Below, one piece after another: positions 33,155-41,410 of a stretch of 64,000 bases of DNA. The translations under genes and the position numbers were made by a program. Under the pieces are notes generated by a model. It was not told the DNA's origin. It did no database searches and was given only the letters and a program-made list of their open reading frames with translations. Each line of letters starts with the position of its first letter. Position 1 is the first letter of the stretch. The DNA is from Polynucleobacter sp. AP-Kaivos-20-H2 (GTDB lineage: Bacteria; Pseudomonadota; Gammaproteobacteria; Burkholderiales; Burkholderiaceae), in the NCBI RefSeq assembly GCF_018882215.1, contig NZ_JACVOX010000002.1, forward strand, positions 310,001-374,000, written 5' to 3'.

Positions 33155-34339
33155 TTACTTCTTTTTCGCTGTTGCGTCCTCAGCATTTAAGAACTGAACG
33201 CGTCCACTTTCAACTACGCCCATAACTACGTCTTTGGATTTGATAGCTTCATGATCGGTTGCAGTGAATGGCTTGTTGTAAGTAATCACAACGCCTTCAA
33301 CAGGAGGCTTCAGATCTTGCAATGCTGCCAAGATCTTTGGTCCCTCTGTGCTGTTAGCCTGCTTGATAGCGGCAGCCAACAAATAAACAGAGTCGTATCC
33401 TTGAGCAGCAGAAACCGGAGATGCAATGATGCCATTCTTAGGTTTGAAGTCTTTCAAGTAAGCTTCAACGAAAGCTTTGCGCTTTGGAGTTGTTGCAGGA
33501 CTTTGAATGAAAGTTTCCGGCATATTTGCGCCATCACCATTTTTACCAGCTGTATCAATAAAGCTAGCCATTGACAATGTCCAGCTACCAATCATTGGTT
33601 TTTTCCAACCCAACTTTGCCATACCGTTAGCAATTTGCGCTAACTCAGGTCCAATTGCGTAAGTCAAAACTACATCAGCACCAGCATTTTTTGCTTTGAG
33701 TAATTGTGAAGTCATATCAACGTCACCAATATTGAACTTTTCAGTTGCAACTGGAGTTACGCCGTAACCTTTCAATGCCTTCTCTAAGTCCTCGCGGCCT
33801 AACTGGCCGTAGTTTGTTGAGTCAGCCAAAATTGCCACTTTTTTCAAGCCGCGCTTCTCAACCGCTTCTTTAGCGATCATTGGGGCTTGAATATTGTCAG
33901 CTGCAGCATTACGGAAAACATAGTTTTCAGCAGCATTTGGAAACTGATGGGTAATCAATGTACCTGTTGCAACGTTATTGAATACTGGAATCTTTGCTTC
34001 TTGATAAAAGCGTTGTGAAGCCAATGCAACACCGGTATTGATGTAACCCAAAGTAGCAACTACTTTTTCGTTGTTAATCAATTCTTGTGCAATTTGTACG
34101 CCACGCTCGTTTTTCGCTTCATCATCGCGCTCAACCAAAACGATTTTGTTGCCGTTGATACCACCAGCAGCATTAATTTCTTTTGCAGCAAGGCGAACAC
34201 CGTCACGCATACTGACACCCATTGAAGATGAACCACCAGTAAATGGACCTGCAACACCAAGTTTGATATCGGCAGCATGAGCGCCGGTTGTAAGCATTGC
34301 AGCAGCGGCTACTGCAAAAATGTGATGACGAATGTTCAT
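33155..34339 (-). CDS. livK: Branched-chain amino acid ABC transporter substrate-binding protein (LivK-like)
   Basis: The 394-residue protein has a Sec signal peptide (about 1-22, ending TGAHAADIKLG) and the type-I periplasmic binding fold: IKLGVAGPFTGGSSSMGVSMRDGVRLAAKEINAAGGINGNKI at the start, with later NYGQLGREDLEKAL and YDSVYLLAAAIKQA. It catches the ligand in the periplasm for the LivH/LivMG/LivF importer encoded downstream. The ligand could be leucine, isoleucine or valine, or another amide-like compound, since this family is broad. Confidence 0.92.
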   Translation of the reverse strand: MNIRHHIFAVAAAAMLTTGAHAADIKLGVAGPFTGGSSSMGVSMRDGVRLAAKEINAAGGINGNKIVLVERDDEAKNERGVQIAQELINNEKVVATLGYINTGVALASQRFYQEAKIPVFNNVATGTLITHQFPNAAENYVFRNAAADNIQAPMIAKEAVEKRGLKKVAILADSTNYGQLGREDLEKALKGYGVTPVATEKFNIGDVDMTSQLLKAKNAGADVVLTYAIGPELAQIANGMAKLGWKKPMIGSWTLSMASFIDTAGKNGDGANMPETFIQSPATTPKRKAFVEAYLKDFKPKNGIIASPVSAAQGYDSVYLLAAAIKQANSTEGPKILAALQDLKPPVEGVVITYNKPFTATDHEAIKSKDVVMGVVESGRVQFLNAEDATAKKK

Positions 34340-34430
34340 AAAGTCTCCATGACTAAAAATTGCTAATTAATAAATACTTTTTTATAGGTAAAACCGAAAC
34401 GAACAGTTATCTTACTGTTAATACAAAGGC

Positions 34431-34468
34431 AAAAAAAGGGCTTTGTATTAGGGTTTTACATTAGCCCT
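34431..34468 (-). terminator. Probable terminator after the DMT-family gene
   Basis: On the minus strand AGGGCT, a 26-base loop, AGCCCT and six T follow the EamA gene stop. The stem is short and the loop long, so the call is moderate. Confidence 0.45.
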
Positions 34469-34474
34469 AGAGAC

Positions 34475-35392
34475 TTATGAAAATCGCTTTTTAAGGCCAC
34501 GCTCAATGTTTGGCCAAAAAAGGTTGATGATCAGTCCAACTATCACCAAGCCCGCCGCCAAGATCTTCCATAAGGGCAATGACTCCCCCAAAAAATAGGC
34601 TGCTGCTCCCATGCCAAAAATAGGTACCAGCAAAGGCGCAGGCGCCACCACTGCCGCTGGATGCTTAGAAAGGAGCCAGGCCCACGCTGAATAACCAAAG
34701 ATGGTGTTTCCCCAAGACTGCCAAAGAACACCAGCCCATGCCCCTACTGGGGCTGAGGTTAAGGAAATATTCATGTGCTCCCACCCACCCTCAAAAAGGA
34801 AAGAAATCGTAAATAGAGGAGGAATCGCAAAAGCACTTGCCCAAACCACATAGGCCAGCATATTAATAGAGCCCGCCCTGCGGCTAACCGTATTGGCAAC
34901 CCCCCAAGAAAAGCCAGTAAATACCACCAAGGCAAGGCCCAAGAAGGTGGTTGTGGCATCAGTGTGCAACGCAATAATTGCCAAGCCAGCCATAGCAACT
35001 AGCACCGCCAGCATTTGATAGGTGCGCAAACGCTCTTTGGCAAAAAACATCGCAAAGCCGATAGTGAAAAATACCTGGGTCTGAATCACCAGAGAAGCGA
35101 GGCCCGGGGAGATACGGCCATCGATCGCAAAATAAAGAATCCCGAACTGCCCCACGCCTACAGCCAAACCATAAATGCAAAGATTAATCCAAGATGTTTT
35201 AGGTCTTGGCACAAAGAAGACCAGAGGAAAAAATGCAAAGGTATATCTCAGTGCAGCGAATAAAAATGGTGGAAAAGCTGCAAGTGATAACTTAATCACT
35301 ACAAAGTTTGTACCCCAAACTGCCACGATGGCCAGCGCCAGTAATAAATGACTGGCTGGCAGCGAGTAAGCCTTCTGCGAAGTCTTAGGCAC
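34475..35392 (-). CDS. EamA/DMT-superfamily membrane transporter
   Basis: The 305-residue protein has ten hydrophobic helices in two EamA repeats. The first holds AIVAVWGTNFVVIKLSL and FAALRYTFAFFPLVFF; the second holds WGVANTVSRRAGSIN and PLLVPIFGMGAAAYFLGESLPLWK. Family members export amino acids or metabolites, and the best-known type is RhtA/YedA-like. Its start overlaps the end of the GMC oxidoreductase gene by eight bases, so the two are probably cotranscribed. Confidence 0.88.
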   Translation of the reverse strand: MPKTSQKAYSLPASHLLLALAIVAVWGTNFVVIKLSLAAFPPFLFAALRYTFAFFPLVFFVPRPKTSWINLCIYGLAVGVGQFGILYFAIDGRISPGLASLVIQTQVFFTIGFAMFFAKERLRTYQMLAVLVAMAGLAIIALHTDATTTFLGLALVVFTGFSWGVANTVSRRAGSINMLAYVVWASAFAIPPLFTISFLFEGGWEHMNISLTSAPVGAWAGVLWQSWGNTIFGYSAWAWLLSKHPAAVVAPAPLLVPIFGMGAAAYFLGESLPLWKILAAGLVIVGLIINLFWPNIERGLKKRFS

Positions 35393-37010
35393 GCGTCAGC
35401 AATTCCGCTACGCGCTCAGCGATCATCATTGTGGGAGCGGCAGTATTACCCGAGGTAATCGTAGGCATCGCCGAAGCGTCGACTACACGCAGATGACGAA
35501 TACTTCTCACGCGTAATTCAGAATCAAGTACTGCCATCGGATCGTTTTCACGCCCCATCTTGCATGTGCCTACCGGATGAAAGATGGTTGTACCAATATC
35601 CCCCGCCGCTTTGATTAATTCAGCGTCGGTTTGATATTGCCTCCCAGGCTTATATTCTTCTGGCATGTACGGCCCCAGCGCAGCCTGTTCCACAATCTTG
35701 CGCGTGAGACGTAAAGATTCTGCTGCTACCTTGCGATCTTCATCAGTCGACAAATAATTCGGACTAATCACTGGTGGCGCTTCGGGGTCGGTCGAGTTAA
35801 TGTGAACACTACCCCGCGAGGTAGGGCGTACATTGCAAACGCTTGCCGTAAAGGCATTAAACGAATGCAAGTCTTCACCAAACTTTTCTAATGACAATGG
35901 TTGCACGTGATATTCCACATTGGCACGCTTTTGTTCTGGAGAACTATAGGCAAATGCGCCCAACTGAGATGGCGCCATCGACATTGGGCCAGACCGCTTG
36001 AAGAGATACTCTAAGCCAATCATCATCTTTCCTAAAAGCGTATTGGCTTTAGTGTTCAAGGTCTTAATGCCATTGACCTTGTAAACCATGCGCAGTTGTA
36101 AGTGATCTTGCAAGTTCTCGCCAACACCTGGGAGATCAGCGATAACAGGGATACCTAATTGGCTTAAATGTGCGGCAGCGCCAACACCGGACCGCTCTAG
36201 AATTTGTACGCTACCAATTGCGCCTGCACTCAATAGCACCTCTCCACCCTGCTCGATAGAACATAAGGCTTCGCGGGATTGGCCATCCTTAATATACTCA
36301 ACCCCAAGACAATTTTTAGTAGCAGGATCAATTTTGAGTTTGCTCACAACAGCTTGAGTTAATACCGTGAGATTAGGACGCTTTGCAGCATCCCTTAAAA
36401 AAGCTTTCGATGTATTTAAGCGCCAACCAGCGCGTTGACTCACATCGAAGTAACCCACACCAAAGTTATCGCCACAATTGAAGTCCTCTGAAGCCGGAAT
36501 ACCTGCCTCAACTGCCGCCTCTTTAAATCGATCCATGATGGGCCAACGTAAGCGCTGCTTTGAAACAGTCCACTCACCGCCCTTACCATGCCATTCATTT
36601 GCAGCGCCGTGATAATCCTCAAATGACTTGTAACGCTTAAGGGCATTTTCCCAAGACCAAGAATCGTCACCAGTTGCCTGAACCCAAGACTCGTAGTCAC
36701 CCGCTTGACCACGCATATAAATCATGCCGTTGATGGATGAACATCCACCCAAAACACGGCCACGCGGATATAACAAAGATCGTCCGTTTAAGCCTTTTTC
36801 AGCAGCCGTTTTAAAACGCCAATCTGCCCTTGGGTTATCAATGCAATATAAGTACCCAACTGGAATATGGATCCAGATGTAGTTGTCATTTTTACCCGCC
36901 TCAATCAGCAAGACTTTCTTGTTGGGGTTTTCAGTCAAGCGCTTAGCAAGCATACAGCCAGCACTACCTGCTCCGATGATGATGTAATCGTAAGTATTTG
37001 CTTGAGCCAT
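35385..37010 (-). CDS. GMC-family FAD oxidoreductase (choline/alcohol dehydrogenase-like)
   Basis: The 541-residue protein has the N-terminal FAD dinucleotide motif IIIGAGSAGCMLAKRL, the GMC signature RGRVLGGCSSINGMIYMRG, a second signature GGEVLLSAGAIGSVQILERSGVG, and the C-terminal catalytic His-Asn region with FHPVGTCKMG and GNTAAPTMMIAERVAELL. There is no signal peptide. Such enzymes oxidise alcohols or choline; the exact substrate is unclear. It is followed by an EamA exporter gene with an eight-base overlap. Confidence 0.92.
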   Translation of the reverse strand: MAQANTYDYIIIGAGSAGCMLAKRLTENPNKKVLLIEAGKNDNYIWIHIPVGYLYCIDNPRADWRFKTAAEKGLNGRSLLYPRGRVLGGCSSINGMIYMRGQAGDYESWVQATGDDSWSWENALKRYKSFEDYHGAANEWHGKGGEWTVSKQRLRWPIMDRFKEAAVEAGIPASEDFNCGDNFGVGYFDVSQRAGWRLNTSKAFLRDAAKRPNLTVLTQAVVSKLKIDPATKNCLGVEYIKDGQSREALCSIEQGGEVLLSAGAIGSVQILERSGVGAAAHLSQLGIPVIADLPGVGENLQDHLQLRMVYKVNGIKTLNTKANTLLGKMMIGLEYLFKRSGPMSMAPSQLGAFAYSSPEQKRANVEYHVQPLSLEKFGEDLHSFNAFTASVCNVRPTSRGSVHINSTDPEAPPVISPNYLSTDEDRKVAAESLRLTRKIVEQAALGPYMPEEYKPGRQYQTDAELIKAAGDIGTTIFHPVGTCKMGRENDPMAVLDSELRVRSIRHLRVVDASAMPTITSGNTAAPTMMIAERVAELLTRA

Positions 37011-37108
37011 CTTTTTATTTAAATTTATTTGTCACGCTCTCATTATTTACCAATACAAAACTTCAGGTATTTCTTGGCATTTTTGTTGATTTGTTATAAA
37101 ATCATATT

Positions 37109-37126
37109 TGATCTAATATTAGATCA
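37109..37126. promoter_or_regulatory. Perfect palindrome over the toxin start, likely autorepression operator
   Basis: TGATCTAATATTAGATCA is an 18-base perfect palindrome whose last A is the A of the toxin ATG. A -10-like TATAAAAT lies just upstream (37095-37102). This is where type II toxin-antitoxin repressors bind. The intact HTH protein at 37469 is the probable binder. Confidence 0.7.
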
Positions 37127-37428
37127 TGAGAACCACCTTTAAAAAAGCATTTGCCCAATTTGTAAAAAAGGCCTCCAGGCCTCTGCAGTTAGCAATTGAA
37201 ATGAAAGTCGCTGAAGTTTGCGATAACCCGAGGATAGGTTAACAAAAGCTAGGAGATCTTCAGGGGGTATTTGTTTATAAATTTCGCTTTAATGCACAGG
37301 AATATTTGATGGCTTACCAGTTTGATCATTTTGCTGATGAAATAAAAATAACCTGGATTGAGTTTTGCCAAATTGGATCTCATGAAAATTTTTATACCCA
37401 GTTAAAAAAATCTATTCGACTCAAATGA
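37126..37428 (+). pseudogene. RelE/ParE-like toxin gene broken by one in-frame stop
   Basis: Reading from ATG 37126, 38 codons are followed by TAA at 37240-37242, then the frame stays open to TGA at 37426-37428. The two parts joined make a 100-residue RelE/ParE-like toxin: FKKAFAQFVKKASRPLQ, EVCDNPRIG, then QKLGDLQGVFVYKFRFN, EYLMAYQF and IGSHENFYTQLKKSIR. In homologues I recall, a Glu occupies the stop position (IGE-K-GDL), so a single G-to-T change GAA to TAA would explain it. There is no frameshift or other decay. The HTH partner gene follows 40 bases downstream. Confidence 0.82.
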
Positions 37429-37468
37429 CGACTTCAATCTACCTCAATAGAGAAAGTGAGTACTACAT

Positions 37469-37786
37469 ATGACTCAATCCATGACAGCAGAGGATCTATA
37501 TGCTCACGTGCAAAAAATGCCCTCAAAAGAACGGATTAAATTTTTCTCATTAATTGCTATCAATGCCTTTCAGGAAAATGACTATACGCATGAGCAAGTA
37601 TTTGGACACCTCCGAAATGCGACGTTCTCAGCAGAAGAGGCGGCAGAGTTTTTAGAAATCTCACTTCCCACCTTGCGAAGGTACGTTCAGGCTGGCAGAT
37701 TAAAGCCTACATCACTCATTGGAAGAAGCCAGCTATTTTCTAGTGCCGATCTGAAACTACTAAAGCAGAAAATCAGCAAAGCATAG
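37469..37786 (+). CDS. HTH antitoxin partner of the broken toxin
   Basis: The 105-residue protein has an N-terminal helical half (AEDLYAHVQKMPSKERIKFFSLIA, HEQVFGHLRNATF) and a C-terminal excisionase/MerR-like helix-turn-helix: FSAEEAAEFLEISLPTLRRYV, QAGRLKPTSLIGRSQLFSSADL. Genes of this shape follow RelE/ParE-type toxin genes in many proteobacteria and act as antitoxin and repressor. It is intact although the toxin gene is not. It could still repress the palindromic operator or neutralise related toxins. Confidence 0.75.
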   Translation: MTQSMTAEDLYAHVQKMPSKERIKFFSLIAINAFQENDYTHEQVFGHLRNATFSAEEAAEFLEISLPTLRRYVQAGRLKPTSLIGRSQLFSSADLKLLKQKISKA

Positions 37787-37817
37787 CTAAAGTCCAATAC
37801 CCGTCTAAAATAGCGAT

Positions 37818-38345
37818 ATGCATATTAATGAGAAGAATCGCACTCCCAAGCTAGCTGACCCTGATGATGGGCCTAGCAAGTCCGAGTTAAAGCGCCAAAT
37901 GACTGAACGCCAGAAATTGGCAGAAGTGTTGGCCGCCCTCAGTAGTGAAGCCTTGAAGACCATTCCCCTTGATGAAGCAATCAAGGCTGCTGTTGCAGAG
38001 ACTAACAAGATTAAGAGTTTTGAAGCGATTCGCCGTCATAAGCAATATCTTGGCAAACTCATGCGCTTCTTAGACGACGAAGAATTAGATGCGATCCAGA
38101 AGCGCCTGGATGCGATTCAAGGTGTGAGTAAAGCCGAGACTGCAAAACTGCATTTCTTAGAAAGCTATCGCGACAGACTGATTGCGAATGATGAAGCTTT
38201 CACTAAGATGATTGAGCAATATCCCGATATGGATATTCAGAATATGCGCACCTTAATTCGGAATGCGCGTCGTGAGAAAGAACAAAACAAGCCGCCTAAG
38301 GCCTACCGCGAAATTTTCCGCGTTCTTAAAGACATGGGTCTTTAA
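37818..38345 (+). CDS. darP: DarP (YjgA), 50S ribosomal assembly factor
   Basis: The 175-residue protein is charged and helical, as expected for DarP/DUF615. Visible family segments are PSKSELKRQMTERQKLAEVLAAL, RHKQYLGKLMRFLDDEELDAI and the C-terminal RTLIRNARREKEQNKPPKAYREIFRVLK. In E. coli the protein binds late 50S intermediates and helps mature the peptidyl transferase centre. Its end overlaps the convergent acyltransferase gene by four bases. Confidence 0.92.
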   Translation: MHINEKNRTPKLADPDDGPSKSELKRQMTERQKLAEVLAALSSEALKTIPLDEAIKAAVAETNKIKSFEAIRRHKQYLGKLMRFLDDEELDAIQKRLDAIQGVSKAETAKLHFLESYRDRLIANDEAFTKMIEQYPDMDIQNMRTLIRNARREKEQNKPPKAYREIFRVLKDMGL

Positions 38346-39430
38346 AGCTTGATCTTACGCGCCGGCACTTCTACCCAGCGATAGAGATAAGTTGCTGTCA
38401 CCCAGCTAGCTACTATAGCAACCAACATCAAGGCAAGCGCCATGACACCATCATGGAAGGCGCTCATTCCCCAGGCGATATACACCGTATTTGCTAGCAA
38501 GACAAACGAAAAATGAATTAGGAACGCGCAGTATGATCTTCTGCTCCCCCAGAGAATGACATTGACCAACTTATGCTTTCTAGATTGATGTTGAGGACGC
38601 CTCTGATCTTGTTTTTGATCTTTGTAAGCCGAGTCTCCCCAAAGGATGAGGGCAATGGCGACTATGTAGGCCAATATATTTCTGAGCCAAATTTGGTGAA
38701 AGCTTGAAACCACAATGACTACACCAATCCCTACAAACATGATTTTGGCAAATCGATTTACCCTAGGGTCAGGATAGTTCTTGCAAAGCTGCGCCAGCAC
38801 CCCAAGCCCATAAGCCCCTATAAAGTAAATGAAGTAGTTTTCATAAGCGCCAGAGCGATTAAAAAATAGTAAGGATGCTACGCAGAGCACTAACAACATC
38901 CATATCAAAGAACGAAAACCGGGAAACATTCCCAACATGATTGCCAGAATGGCATAAAGCTGCCAATCAATCGCCACATACCAAACGCCAGCAGAAATCG
39001 AATCTAAACCTAAGATCCCTTGTAGAAAAAATAAATGAGCTAAGAATTGCCCTAGGGTTTCTGATTCCCCAACAAACTCATCCCGAACCCAAAAACGCGC
39101 TATCCAAGCACAAGCTATCGTGAGAATGAGCGCCACCACATAGGGTGCAAATAATCGTAAGTAACGATTAAAAATTACTTTCAATACATTGCGGGCATTC
39201 TTCAGATCAGTAGAACGGGTCAGTGATTGGGCCGCCAAATAGCCGCCCATCACTAAAAAGATTTGTACTGCGTAACGACCATACTCAAACAACCAAGTTA
39301 TGACCCCGGGGAGTAGCAAACGCGCATCTTCTGCAATTTGCCCATAACTCGAGAAATGATGCAGGATGATGATTAAGGCTGCAAAGGTCTTTAAAAAATC
39401 GACGAGAAGAAAATGGTTTTTGGACTGCAA
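38342..39430 (-). CDS. Acyltransferase-3 family membrane protein (OafA/YrhL-like)
   Basis: The 362-residue protein has about ten membrane helices. The acyltransferase-3 signature FLKTFAALIIILHHFSSYG carries the catalytic His of the N-terminal helix, and the RYAVQIFLVMGGYLAAQSL motif follows. Such proteins O-acetylate surface polysaccharides, peptidoglycan or lipids across the inner membrane. The gene stands alone here, far from the polysaccharide cluster at 54-61 kb, so its target is unknown. Confidence 0.9.
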   Translation of the reverse strand: MQSKNHFLLVDFLKTFAALIIILHHFSSYGQIAEDARLLLPGVITWLFEYGRYAVQIFLVMGGYLAAQSLTRSTDLKNARNVLKVIFNRYLRLFAPYVVALILTIACAWIARFWVRDEFVGESETLGQFLAHLFFLQGILGLDSISAGVWYVAIDWQLYAILAIMLGMFPGFRSLIWMLLVLCVASLLFFNRSGAYENYFIYFIGAYGLGVLAQLCKNYPDPRVNRFAKIMFVGIGVVIVVSSFHQIWLRNILAYIVAIALILWGDSAYKDQKQDQRRPQHQSRKHKLVNVILWGSRRSYCAFLIHFSFVLLANTVYIAWGMSAFHDGVMALALMLVAIVASWVTATYLYRWVEVPARKIKL

Positions 39431-39470
39431 TGAGAATATTTAGTAAAGAGTTGATTAGGGACTGCTGGAA

Positions 39471-40070
39471 CTACTTCAAAGAAGCAGCATATGCAGCCAA
39501 GGCATCAATATCGTCATCGCTGAGGCCACGTGCCGCACTTCCCATTGTGCCATCCATATCAATTCGCGCACCAGATCGAATATTCTTCAGTTGAGTAACG
39601 AGGTATTCCTTGGATTGCCCAGCCAATCGTGCAATGTGTTTCTGACCTTGAAACTGCGGACCATGACAGGAGTTGCAATACTGGGTACTAGAGATTTGTT
39701 GCCCTTTGGTAATTTGATCGGCGTTACCTGATTTTGCAGGCGGCGCAGGCAAGCTAGCATAGTAAGCAGCAATATCGCGCATGTCCTGGTCGCTTAAGCC
39801 GGCCGCAAGCGCTGCCATTGCCCCACCATTACGCTGTTGCCCCCTAAACTGAATCAGTTGATACGTTATTGAGAGAGGCGGTTGTGCAGCAAGATTCGGA
39901 ATCTCTGGAGAGATGCCAATGCCATTTTCACCATGACAAGCAAAGCAGCTTTGTGCTTTGACTTTGCCTGCAGCAGCATCAGGTGGCGCAGCAGCTGCAT
40001 TCAATGACAGAAAAGAGAGATTAAAAAAGGCCACCACGAGGATGGCCTTAGTGCTGATTACCAATTTCAT
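39471..40070 (-). CDS. Di-heme cytochrome c (c4-like), electron acceptor of the adjacent dehydrogenase
   Basis: The 199-residue protein has a signal peptide (about 1-27, ending NAAAAPP) and two heme sites: CFACH at 42-46 and CNSCH at 132-136, each in a typical small cytochrome domain with a later Met (NGGAMAAL and DMDGTMGSA regions). It should sit in the periplasm. The start overlaps the stop of the PQQ-type dehydrogenase gene by four bases, so it most likely takes that enzyme's electrons to the respiratory chain. Confidence 0.93.
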   Translation of the reverse strand: MKLVISTKAILVVAFFNLSFLSLNAAAAPPDAAAGKVKAQSCFACHGENGIGISPEIPNLAAQPPLSITYQLIQFRGQQRNGGAMAALAAGLSDQDMRDIAAYYASLPAPPAKSGNADQITKGQQISSTQYCNSCHGPQFQGQKHIARLAGQSKEYLVTQLKNIRSGARIDMDGTMGSAARGLSDDDIDALAAYAASLK

Positions 40071-41302
40071 TTACCGTATGACACGCGGAAGATTGCACCA
40101 GTCTCATCATCGGATACCAACATCGATCCATCTTTGAGAACTTGCACATCCACTGGGCGACCCCAGAAGTTTTCACCCTCAACCCAGCCAGTAATAAATG
40201 GCTCTAGTTTGACTGGTTTGTTCTTACCATCCAACACTACGCGTACCACTTGATAGCCGGATTTCTTCGTTTTATTCCAAGAGCCATGCTCAGCAATAAA
40301 GATGTTGCCTTTGTATTCTACTGGGAACATATTGCCGTTATAAAAACGCATACCCAATGCAGCAACGTGAGCACCCAGTTTCATTTCTGGCTTATCAAAC
40401 TCATCGCATGAACGCCCCTTACCGAACTCAGGATCCAAAAAGTCGCCTTGATGACAGAATGGATAGCCGAAGTTCATACCTTTATGAGCCAAGCGATTTA
40501 AGGTGTCGTTTGGCAGGCTCTCATCTACCCAATCACGGCCATTGTTGGTAAACCAAAGTTCTTTAGTACCTTTTTGGAAATCCATGCCAACGCTATTACG
40601 AACACCAGTAGCCACGTATTCCAAAATATTCGTTTTCAAGTTCAAGCGCACTATCGCAGCATGAGTAGATGGCGGTACAACAATATTAGCTGGCGTACCG
40701 ATCTGGAAATACAAATACTGTCCATCAGGGCTTAATGTCATGAACTTCCAACCATGCGGCTCATCTTTAGGGAGCGCATCGAATACCACCACTGGTGCTG
40801 GTGGGTTATCTAAGTTCTTTTCAATATTGTCGTAGCGAATAATGCGTGAAAGTTCGGCAACATAAAGTGAACCGTTTGCAAATGCAACGCCATTCGGGCG
40901 ATGCAAGCCTTTAGCAATTGTCTTTACTTCACGCTTGCCATCTTTCGTTACCACTGCATAAACGTTGCCAGTAAAGCGAGTGCCTACATAAACCGTACCA
41001 CTTGGAGATTCTGTCATTGAACGGCCATTAGGCATGCCAGAGGCCCACAACTCAACCTTAAAACCAGCCGGTACCTTGAGCTTGCTTACAGGAATTTCAT
41101 CCGCAGGCATAGCAGAGATACCAGGAGGATTAGGTGCCAATGAAGGGTTCATACCATCAGGCGTTCTACCTTGTGCCCAGGTTGGTGGAATGCCGCTAGC
41201 TGGTGCAGCAGCCGGAGCCTGTGCGCCAGCAATACTAACGACTGCCATGCCGGCAGCAAACATTAGCGCGTGAAGAGCGCTGTTCTTCATGTTGTGTTTC
41301 AT
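40067..41302 (-). CDS. PQQ-dependent glucose/sorbosone dehydrogenase-family protein, periplasmic
   Basis: The 411-residue protein has a signal peptide (about 1-28, ending SIAGAQAPAA) and the six-bladed propeller of the soluble GSDH family. Segments include PAGFKVELWASGMPNGRSM, LHRPNGVAFANGSLYVAEL, PDGQYLYFQIGTPANIV, RDWVDESLPNDTLNRL and IAEHGSWNKTKKSGYQVV. Members oxidise aldoses or sorbosone with PQQ and pass electrons to a cytochrome, here the co-translated di-heme cytochrome. No PQQ synthesis genes are in the window. A TonB-dependent receptor gene lies just upstream on the same strand. Confidence 0.87.
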   Translation of the reverse strand: MKHNMKNSALHALMFAAGMAVVSIAGAQAPAAAPASGIPPTWAQGRTPDGMNPSLAPNPPGISAMPADEIPVSKLKVPAGFKVELWASGMPNGRSMTESPSGTVYVGTRFTGNVYAVVTKDGKREVKTIAKGLHRPNGVAFANGSLYVAELSRIIRYDNIEKNLDNPPAPVVVFDALPKDEPHGWKFMTLSPDGQYLYFQIGTPANIVVPPSTHAAIVRLNLKTNILEYVATGVRNSVGMDFQKGTKELWFTNNGRDWVDESLPNDTLNRLAHKGMNFGYPFCHQGDFLDPEFGKGRSCDEFDKPEMKLGAHVAALGMRFYNGNMFPVEYKGNIFIAEHGSWNKTKKSGYQVVRVVLDGKNKPVKLEPFITGWVEGENFWGRPVDVQVLKDGSMLVSDDETGAIFRVSYGK

Positions 41303-41410
41303 TCTGGATCTCCCGTGATTTTGTTTATTTTATTAATAAAGCAATGCTATAGCATTTTTGTGCATCTAATTTAACCTATTCAATCTATTGCAGCGCAACA
41401 AATCAATTAC

